Shown: positions 17,761 to 23,904 of the stretch, one piece after another
Position numbering within the stretch: position 1 is the stretch's first letter
Layout of the letters: each line of letters opens with the position of its first letter
NCBI GenBank assembly: GCA_947365915.1
Contig: CANAXT010000008.1
Coordinates: 1 to 40,300, forward strand
Direction of reading: 5' to 3'
DNA from: an uncultured Mycoplasmatota bacterium
GTDB lineage: Bacteria; Bacillota_I; Bacilli_A; RF39; UBA660
DNA length: 40,300 bases
Translations under genes and position numbers: made by a program
The notes under the pieces: generated by a model
Told to the model about the DNA's origin: nothing
The model's database searches: none
What the model saw: the letters and a program-made list of their open reading frames with translations, nothing else

Positions 17761-20010
17761 ATGGAAGAAAAAAGTTATATGAAAGGAAATTTTAGACGAA
17801 GTATTTTTTCTTCTGATAATGGATTTATGGTTGGTATTTTTAAGATTCAGGAAACGAATGTAAAGGTATTGGAGCCATATACCAATAAGACAGTTACGTT
17901 TACAGGCTATTTTCATGAGTTAAATGAAGATGATACTTATTTTTTTTATGGGGAAGAAAAGGAACATCCGAAGTATGGACTTCAGTTTGAAGTTGCTGAG
18001 TATGAACGAGTAAAACCAGAAGATAAGGATGGAATTGTTCAATTTTTATCTAGTGATATTTTTAAAGGTATTGGAGAAAAATTAGCGATTAAAATTGTGG
18101 ATACATTGGGAGAACAAACTTTGGAACGAATTTTAGAGGATCCTAGTTGTCTTAGTTTGGTTCCAAAATTGTCTTCAAAAAAAGCAAAACAAATCGTAGA
18201 TACTTTGACTATGTATGAGTCTAGTCATAAGACGATTGTGTATTTGACTGAATTAGGTTTTAGTATGAAGGATGCACTTGCGATATATAATAAGTATAAG
18301 GGGAATGCCATTAGTATGATTGAACATAATGTTTATTTGTTAATTGATGATATTGAAGACATTACGTTTTTAAAAGTAGATTCTATTGCTCGGAAGATGG
18401 AAATTCCTACTGATGATGAGAGTAGAATTAAGGCTTGTATTTTTTATATAATGAAAGAATTGATTTTTAAAAATGGGGATACTTATTTGACAAAGGAACA
18501 GATATTTTCTTCTGTTAGACAATTTCTTCGGTTTGATTTATCTGAAGATTTATTTATGGAATATATAGAGGAACTTCTTGTTGAAGAAAAGATTGTAGAA
18601 GAGGATAATTATTATTATGTAGCGCAAATTTATGAGGCTGAAAAGCAGATTTTAGAAAAGATTCATATTTTATCTAGAAGTCGAAAAGATCAATATAAAA
18701 ATTTAGAAAAGAAATTAAGTGAGTTAGAGAAGGCTTCTGGTATTATTTATAATGAAAAGCAAAAAGAAGCGATCAAAAAGGCTTTGACAAATAATTTATT
18801 GATTATTACAGGTGGTCCTGGGACAGGAAAGACAACGATTATTAAGGCGATCGTAGAGTTGTATCAAAGGTTGCATGATTATGATGATGAAGAGCTTAAA
18901 AAATCGATTGCTCTTTTGGCTCCAACGGGTAGAGCTTCTAAGCGAATGAGTGAGGCAACGTTATTTCCGGCTACAACCATCCATCGTTTTTTAAAGTGGA
19001 ATAAGGAAAATAATCGTTTTGGAATTGATGAGTATAACAAAGATAATAGTCATTTGATTATTATTGATGAGGTTAGTATGATTGATCTTTCTTTAATGGA
19101 TCATTTGTTACGAGGGTTAACAGATCATATAAAATTAATTATGGTTGGAGATTATAATCAGCTCCCAAGTGTTGGTCCAGGACAGTTACTTAAGGATTTT
19201 ATTCAAAGTGGAGTGATTGATACGATTCATTTAGATTTGCTCTATCGTCAAGATGAGAATTCTTATATTACGACTTTAGCGAGTGAAATTAAAGATGACA
19301 ATTTGAGTAAGCAGTTTTTAGAAACACATAGTGATTATACGTTTTTAGAATGTTCTTCAGGGTCTATTGGTGAGAATTTAAAAAAAGTTTGTTTACAAAT
19401 TACTGAGAAGGGATACGATTATAAACGTGTTCAGGTAATGGCACCTATGTATGCTGGTGTGAATGGAATTGATAATCTAAATAAGGTGTTACAAGAAGTA
19501 TTTAATCCAAAAGATGAAAGTAAGCGAGAATTAAAAGTTGGGGATGTAATTTTTCGCGAAAATGATAAGGTTTTACAGTTAATGAATATGCCAGATGAAA
19601 ATATATTTAATGGTGATATTGGAGTTATTACTAAGATTATGTATTCTGGAACGAGTAAAAGTGGTAAAAATGAAATTTATGTAGATTATGATGGGAATGT
19701 TGTCAAGTATGTTCCAAAAGATTTTAACAAGATTAAACATGGTTTTATTATTAGTATTCATAAATCACAAGGAAGTGAGTTTGAAATTGTTGTAATGCCA
19801 GTGAGTAGTAGTTATAAGAGAATGCTTTATCGTAAATTGATTTATACTGGTATTACGAGAGCAAAAAGAAAATTGATTTTGTTAGGAGAGCCAGATGCTT
19901 TTATGTATAGTGTGCATCATGATGAAGAATATCAGCGAAAAACAAATTTTTGTGAAAAATTAAAAAAATTGCATATTTCTTTAGAAGATGAACAAACTAA
20001 GATTGTATAG
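17761..20010 (+). CDS. recD2: RecD2-type SF1B 5'-3' DNA helicase
   Basis: A 749-aa ATP-dependent helicase of the RecD2/YrrC type, which acts without RecBC in replication-fork repair. The N-terminal region (about 1-330) has the OB-like start (GFMVGIFKIQE), FLSSDIFKGIGEKLAIKIVD helix-hairpin-helix and KKAKQIVDTL. Motor motifs: GGPGTGKTT (about 351), LAPTGRASKRM, TIHRFL, LIIIDEVSMIDL (DExx), GDYNQLPSVGPG, RQDENSYI, MAPMYAGVNG and the C-terminal UvrD-like ISIHKSQGSEF and LIYTGITRAKR. Length and motif order are complete. A strong promoter lies upstream and a weak GTATAG/CTATAC hairpin covers the stop. Confidence 0.93.
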   Translation: MEEKSYMKGNFRRSIFSSDNGFMVGIFKIQETNVKVLEPYTNKTVTFTGYFHELNEDDTYFFYGEEKEHPKYGLQFEVAEYERVKPEDKDGIVQFLSSDIFKGIGEKLAIKIVDTLGEQTLERILEDPSCLSLVPKLSSKKAKQIVDTLTMYESSHKTIVYLTELGFSMKDALAIYNKYKGNAISMIEHNVYLLIDDIEDITFLKVDSIARKMEIPTDDESRIKACIFYIMKELIFKNGDTYLTKEQIFSSVRQFLRFDLSEDLFMEYIEELLVEEKIVEEDNYYYVAQIYEAEKQILEKIHILSRSRKDQYKNLEKKLSELEKASGIIYNEKQKEAIKKALTNNLLIITGGPGTGKTTIIKAIVELYQRLHDYDDEELKKSIALLAPTGRASKRMSEATLFPATTIHRFLKWNKENNRFGIDEYNKDNSHLIIIDEVSMIDLSLMDHLLRGLTDHIKLIMVGDYNQLPSVGPGQLLKDFIQSGVIDTIHLDLLYRQDENSYITTLASEIKDDNLSKQFLETHSDYTFLECSSGSIGENLKKVCLQITEKGYDYKRVQVMAPMYAGVNGIDNLNKVLQEVFNPKDESKRELKVGDVIFRENDKVLQLMNMPDENIFNGDIGVITKIMYSGTSKSGKNEIYVDYDGNVVKYVPKDFNKIKHGFIISIHKSQGSEFEIVVMPVSSSYKRMLYRKLIYTGITRAKRKLILLGEPDAFMYSVHHDEEYQRKTNFCEKLKKLHISLEDEQTKIV

Positions 20011-20076
20011 ATTTTTTCTATACGATTCATAGTTTCTAGCGATAGTTATACGTTTATAAGCTAAGAGGTGAGAGTT

Positions 20077-20226
20077 ATGAAAATGAAAGATATGGCACTA
20101 TTTGGATTAGGTGCAGGAACTGTTTTAATGTATCAAAAATACAATAAGCCAGTGAAGGAAAAAATGGAACAAGTAGTAAATAAAACAATTAAAAAGGCTG
20201 ATAAACAGTTAGAAAATATGATGTAG
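20077..20226 (+). CDS. 49-aa YtxH-like microprotein (not in ORF track)
   Basis: ATG 20077 to TAG 20226, with AAGAGGTGAGAG immediately upstream as a strong ribosome site. The N-terminal half is hydrophobic (MALFGLGAGTVLMYQKY), enough for one short membrane insertion. The C-terminal half is basic/amphipathic (VKEKMEQVVNKTIKKADKQLENMM). This matches the size and shape of small YtxH/DUF3918-like proteins in Firmicutes, though the family is not certain. It is followed directly by a strong terminator, so it is likely a real gene expressed alone or with recD2. Confidence 0.72.
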   Translation: MKMKDMALFGLGAGTVLMYQKYNKPVKEKMEQVVNKTIKKADKQLENMM

Positions 20227-20227
20227 A

Positions 20228-20251
20228 AAAAGAGCCAGTTTTGGCTCTTTT
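20228..20251. terminator. Bidirectional intrinsic terminator
   Basis: Perfect 10-bp stem AAAAGAGCCA/TGGCTCTTTT with a GTTT loop between the microprotein gene and the convergent kinase gene. Confidence 0.88.
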
Positions 20252-20253
20252 CT

Positions 20254-22029
20254 TTATGCTAACCAGTTGGTTTGGTCAATATTTTTGTATGTATTTATAA
20301 TTGCCTTTTGCATACTTTCATCTTCAGTATGGTTTATAATTCTCTTTGTTGTTCTTAACATATAACAGATGAATAATAGTTTGGCTTGATTTTGGATTCT
20401 AGTTGGTATTGTTCCATTGTTCATATATTTTATGTAACCATTTACAAATCCTTGATAACGTAAATTTTGTTTTTCTAAGAAACCGATATGAATATTATAG
20501 AAAAAATTCATGATATCATAACTATATTGAAATGATTCATTGTCTACGAAGTAGATGTTATTTTTGTCATATAGTATGTTTCCAAATTTGATGTCTCCAT
20601 GGATCATGTGAATGGGTTCGTTGTCAAAGCTTGTAATATATTTGTTGATATTATTTATGAGTTCTGTTTTGGAGCACTCTAGATAATCGGAATGGTTTTG
20701 GTTGCCATATATGGTATTTATATCCTGGATGATATTATTGTATATCTCTTTTTTTGTGGTTGTTTTTATGTTTTTGCATTTTTGATTTTTCAGTTTTGTA
20801 AAGTAGCTTGCTACTAGTTGTCCTTTTTGAAATCCTTCTTCAAAGGAATTTTCTATGGTTTGGTCCATTTCTTTTAAATTCAAAAAATTAGAAATTGTGA
20901 AATAATATTTATTTTTTATAATGCATCCATGTTTGATGATTTTACTGTATGGGATATTGCATTTTTTTAATAGTTGATATGATTTTAATGCAGTTTTATA
21001 ATGTTTTTTTGACATTTTCATAATTTTTAGGAAATAAGTGTTTTTATTATTTTGACATTTTAAGGTAATATTATATGGACTATAGCTTCCTTTGATTAGG
21101 AACATATCATAATTTTTAAATGCTTTGGTATGGTTTTTCAGTTTTTGGCTGATTTGTAGTTTTCCTTGTTGTATAAAAGTTGTTTTTACATAATGAATAA
21201 AGTTTGTAAGTTTTTGATATTGCTTTTTTTCGATGTATTTAATGAAGTGGCGGGCTAATCCATAGGCATAGGTGTAGTTAAAACTGTTTAATATGTTTTG
21301 TGGGATATTATAGTTAAAAAGAGCATCGAGATATCCTTTTGTAAATGCAAAGTTTTTTTCATCTTTGAAGTCGTTACGAGCGAAGGACCATCGCATGCTG
21401 AAGGATAATTCGCTATAATCTGTATTTTCGATGTCAGTTGCGATTATTTGGTTGTTATTTTGTAAATAGTTACTTGGTTTAATATCGGTATGCCCAAAGA
21501 TGAGTGTACTATTTTTAATAATATGGATATTATTTTTTAAGTAGGAAATGATGTATTTTATGAAGTCTTGATCGGCTGTGCTTATGTTGTTGTCTATTAG
21601 TGAGTTTAATTTTTCAATTCGTTCTTGTATCATGGATTGATATTGTTGAAATTTATTTTTTGTCATTGGTTTGTCTGGATATGTTTTTCGTAAAGAACGA
21701 TATTGTTGTCCAATTTCAAATCCATATTCATAAATAAATTTTGGTGCGTGATTGTCAAATTCATCTTTTAAATCGGTTCCTTCTATATATTCTTCGATGA
21801 TATAGTTTTTGTCATGATCATATTTTTTGAATTCTATGATGGGAGGGTGGGATATATTATGATTGGTTAATATTTTTTCTAAGTTCTGATTGATTTGAAA
21901 TGTCCCAATTTTTAAGAAGTATTGTTTGTTCTTTTTTGTGAATAAATATTTATAGGCATTAGAATATCCTTTTTTTATGGTTGTGATTGTGGTTGCGTTT
22001 TTTAAAAATTCTATTTTATTTATTTGCAT
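20254..22029 (-). CDS. Tandem-domain APH-fold phosphotransferase (choline/aminoglycoside kinase-like)
   Basis: A 591-aa protein made of two successive kinase domains of the APH/choline-kinase fold. Domain 1 (about 1-290) has IIEEYIEG, the catalytic loop FGHTDIKPSNYL and metal site ATDIENTDY. Domain 2 (about 300-591) has HMIHGDIKFGNILY and YFVDNESFQYSYD. Both keep the catalytic Asp and downstream Asn. The substrate is unknown: sugar, choline/ethanolamine, spore-coat-like or drug phosphorylation are possible. GAGGTG precedes ATG 22029 (the track's GTG is three codons upstream). It has its own promoter and lies downstream of a LysR regulator and a phosphatidyltransferase on the same strand, which makes a lipid-headgroup role worth testing. 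Confidence 0.78.
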   Translation of the reverse strand: MQINKIEFLKNATTITTIKKGYSNAYKYLFTKKNKQYFLKIGTFQINQNLEKILTNHNISHPPIIEFKKYDHDKNYIIEEYIEGTDLKDEFDNHAPKFIYEYGFEIGQQYRSLRKTYPDKPMTKNKFQQYQSMIQERIEKLNSLIDNNISTADQDFIKYIISYLKNNIHIIKNSTLIFGHTDIKPSNYLQNNNQIIATDIENTDYSELSFSMRWSFARNDFKDEKNFAFTKGYLDALFNYNIPQNILNSFNYTYAYGLARHFIKYIEKKQYQKLTNFIHYVKTTFIQQGKLQISQKLKNHTKAFKNYDMFLIKGSYSPYNITLKCQNNKNTYFLKIMKMSKKHYKTALKSYQLLKKCNIPYSKIIKHGCIIKNKYYFTISNFLNLKEMDQTIENSFEEGFQKGQLVASYFTKLKNQKCKNIKTTTKKEIYNNIIQDINTIYGNQNHSDYLECSKTELINNINKYITSFDNEPIHMIHGDIKFGNILYDKNNIYFVDNESFQYSYDIMNFFYNIHIGFLEKQNLRYQGFVNGYIKYMNNGTIPTRIQNQAKLLFICYMLRTTKRIINHTEDESMQKAIINTYKNIDQTNWLA

Positions 22030-22047
22030 ATAAAACACCTCGTTATT

Positions 22048-22056
22048 ATTATATCA
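22048..22056 (-). promoter_or_regulatory. Extended -10 promoter of the tandem kinase gene
   Basis: On the minus strand TGATATAAT lies about 19 bases before the ATG. Confidence 0.5.
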
Positions 22057-22096
22057 TTGGTGGTTGTTTGATTGTTTATTAAAAAATAGAATTTAA

Positions 22097-22113
22097 TATA
22101 AGTAAAACTTATA
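22097..22113 (-). terminator. Weak hairpin at end of LysR gene
   Basis: TATAAGT/ACTTATA with a 3-base loop overlaps the stop codon. On the minus strand an AT-rich stretch with TTTTTT follows about 10 bases later. Confidence 0.4.
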
Positions 22114-22978
22114 CTAGTTTAGAAATTTCTTTCATAAAGTCTTTTGCGATTTCATTGTTTTCTAGGTAAAAAGCTTTGATTGTTCTTTTGATTGGTGTAT
22201 AGTTTTTTAGATGGAGAATTTCTAGTTTTTCTTTCTGGGCGAGTTGTTTTGGATATAGTCCAATTCCAATTCCATTGTTAATTAGGTTTAAAACTGTTTC
22301 GTCATTTTTGCAAACGATAAATTTTTTGAATGTTGCGTTCATCCATGAGTTATCGTTTTTCCCTTTTCTTTGTTTTATGATAATTGGATAGTTTTCAAGT
22401 TCTTTTGTAGTAACGTTCGTGTTTAATTTGAAGTGTTTTGGGTTATAAGTAAAACAATAGTCGTGTTCTGATATTGTTGTGGTTTTGATTTCTTTGGGTA
22501 TGAAGGAACGGCTGGTTTTATTGATAATGAGATCTATTTCTTGTTTTTGAAGTTTTTCTATAATGTTTGATTCTTTGGTACTAGAGGTGAATATAAAGTT
22601 TGTGTTTTTATATTTTTTTGTCATTTTTTTCATAATAGGGATTATATAGTTGTTTAATATGGAAGTTGGGGCTGAAATTTTGAATGTTTGTAATGGGTTG
22701 TTTTGATTGGTTCTTAGTGTATTTATGATGGCTTCTTTGAAATATTCATTTCCTATTTGTGCTTTTTCGTATAGTGTTTTTCCTTCTTTGGTTAAGATGA
22801 TTCCTCTGGTATTTCTATGAAATAATATAACATTTAGACTTTGTTCTAAGTTTTTCATAGATTGACTGAGTGCGGATTCTGAGATGCCTAAAGAATAGGA
22901 AGCTTTTGATAAGCTTCCGTGTGATGCGACTGCGATAAAATATTTGATGGCGTCGTAGTTGTAATTTTTAAATTCCAT
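22109..22978 (-). CDS. LysR family transcriptional regulator
   Basis: A 289-aa regulator with the N-terminal winged helix-turn-helix (AIKYFIAVASHGSLSKASYS, LGISESALSQSMKNLEQSL, LFHRNTRGIILTKEG) and a C-terminal periplasmic-binding-like effector domain (FKISAPTSILNNYIIP; EIDLIINKTS; NLINNGIGIGLYPKQLA). The GIGI-LYP motif is the usual dimer/ligand-pocket signature. The gene starts inside the end of the upstream phosphatidyltransferase gene (11-base overlap), so the two form a translationally coupled operon, unusual for a LysR gene, which commonly diverges from its target. The effector cannot be told from the sequence. Confidence 0.9.
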   Translation of the reverse strand: MEFKNYNYDAIKYFIAVASHGSLSKASYSLGISESALSQSMKNLEQSLNVILFHRNTRGIILTKEGKTLYEKAQIGNEYFKEAIINTLRTNQNNPLQTFKISAPTSILNNYIIPIMKKMTKKYKNTNFIFTSSTKESNIIEKLQKQEIDLIINKTSRSFIPKEIKTTTISEHDYCFTYNPKHFKLNTNVTTKELENYPIIIKQRKGKNDNSWMNATFKKFIVCKNDETVLNLINNGIGIGLYPKQLAQKEKLEILHLKNYTPIKRTIKAFYLENNEIAKDFMKEISKLV

Positions 22979-23597
22979 TTTGTGCTCTCTTTCTTAGAAC
23001 TGTTTTGTCTTTTTCTAGATCTATTTTTTTGTATACAATGGATGCCATAATTTGTAATAATAGTGTAATAGTAATTAATATTGGTATGATTGTGTTGATC
23101 CATGATATATCTGATAAGTACATAGATATTGCAGTCATTGATAAGAAGGTTGTTTTTGTTTTTCCAAGTAGGTTAGAAGTAGGTTCGTTTCCTTTTAGTT
23201 TGGAAGTGCAGTTAATGATAGCGATGATTCCTTCTAAAATGAGTATGATGATGATTGGTATTACGAATTCTCCTATGTTTGGTATTAATAGACCAAGAGC
23301 GAATAGTTTGTCTGTAAAGGGATCTAACATTTTTCCAAGTTTTGATTGTAGGTTGTATTTTCGAGCGATAAATCCATCTAAGGCATCAGTAAGTGCGAAT
23401 ATGGCTGCTACTATGAAAGTAATGGTTATGTTTGTTGTTAAGGCAAGTGGAATGATGATAAATGGAGAAAGTAGTCTAGATGCTGTTAGTAGGTTTGGTA
23501 TTTGTTTGTAGAATGTTTTTTTGTTTTTTAAGTCATTATATGCGTTTTTGAATTCTGGTAACCATTCTTCTTTCCATTCTTGTTTCATCGTTTTCAT
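22968..23597 (-). CDS. CDP-alcohol phosphatidyltransferase (PgsA-like)
   Basis: A 209-aa integral membrane enzyme that transfers a phosphatidyl group from CDP-diacylglycerol to an alcohol. The diagnostic D-x2-D-G-x2-A-R-x8-G-x3-D-x3-D motif is complete: DALDGFIARKY and then GKMLDPFTDK. About five to six hydrophobic segments follow an amphipathic N-terminus (MKQEWKEEWLPEFKNAYND). Phosphatidylglycerophosphate synthase is the most likely activity, but cardiolipin- or inositol-type substrates share the motif. The soluble N-terminal 30 residues are longer than in typical PgsA. Ribosome site GGAAGTGA. First gene of an operon with the LysR regulator. Confidence 0.85.
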   Translation of the reverse strand: MKTMKQEWKEEWLPEFKNAYNDLKNKKTFYKQIPNLLTASRLLSPFIIIPLALTTNITITFIVAAIFALTDALDGFIARKYNLQSKLGKMLDPFTDKLFALGLLIPNIGEFVIPIIIILILEGIIAIINCTSKLKGNEPTSNLLGKTKTTFLSMTAISMYLSDISWINTIIPILITITLLLQIMASIVYKKIDLEKDKTVLRKRAQNGI

Positions 23598-23625
23598 ATG
23601 ATATTCACTTCCAATCAGTGATTTT

Positions 23626-23655
23626 ATTTTATCATTTTAATTAGAAAAAAGTCAA
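23626..23655 (-). promoter_or_regulatory. Promoter of phosphatidyltransferase-LysR operon
   Basis: On the minus strand TTGACT, 18-base spacer and TAAAAT with a TGA extension. Confidence 0.6.
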
Positions 23656-23700
23656 ATTTTGGTATCTTTTGCATAAAATATAGTGTACGTAAGTACAGTG

Positions 23701-23730
23701 GGAAACTCATAGGATTATGGTTTCCTTTTT
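23701..23730 (+). terminator. Terminator-like hairpin in divergent intergenic region
   Basis: GGAAAC-(T)-CATA pairs with TATG-GTTTCC around a GGAT loop, followed by TTTTT. No plus-strand gene lies upstream (23598-23700 is empty), so it either ends an unseen short RNA or insulates the pilin-like gene from upstream transcription. The rest of 23598-23904 holds the two divergent promoters and the pilin leader. Confidence 0.55.
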
Positions 23731-23753
23731 GGTTTATAAAAATTGAAGTTTTT

Positions 23754-23782
23754 TTGACAAATCTTATATTCTCTAGTATAAT
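23754..23782 (+). promoter_or_regulatory. Consensus promoter of the pilin-like gene
   Basis: TTGACA (23754-23759), exactly 17 bases, then TATAAT (23777-23782). This is a perfect sigma-A match giving a leader of about 115 bases. Confidence 0.85.
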
Positions 23783-23843
23783 GTAGTGAGAATAAGAAGT
23801 ATAGTTTTTATTTTATGATCCATAATAAAAATAGAAATGGAAC

Positions 23844-23883
23844 TTGATTTATAGAATGCTATAGTCTATAATGGTCTATAGAT
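23844..23883 (+). promoter_or_regulatory. Proximal promoter / direct-repeat leader motif
   Basis: TTGATT (23844-23849), 17 bases and TATAAT (23867-23872) form a second, closer promoter. The block ATAGTCTATAATGGTCTATAG is a direct repeat of TCTATA. A near-copy (ATAGTCTATAATAGGCTATA) precedes the paralogous gene at 39331, suggesting a shared regulator or shared ancestry of the leaders. Confidence 0.5.
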
Positions 23884-23904
23884 GGTAGAAGGAGATGGAC
23901 TGTA

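Noticed and set aside
23005-23511. 168-aa plus-strand ORF
   Set aside because: It is the complement of the phosphatidyltransferase gene, whose full catalytic motif is on the minus strand.
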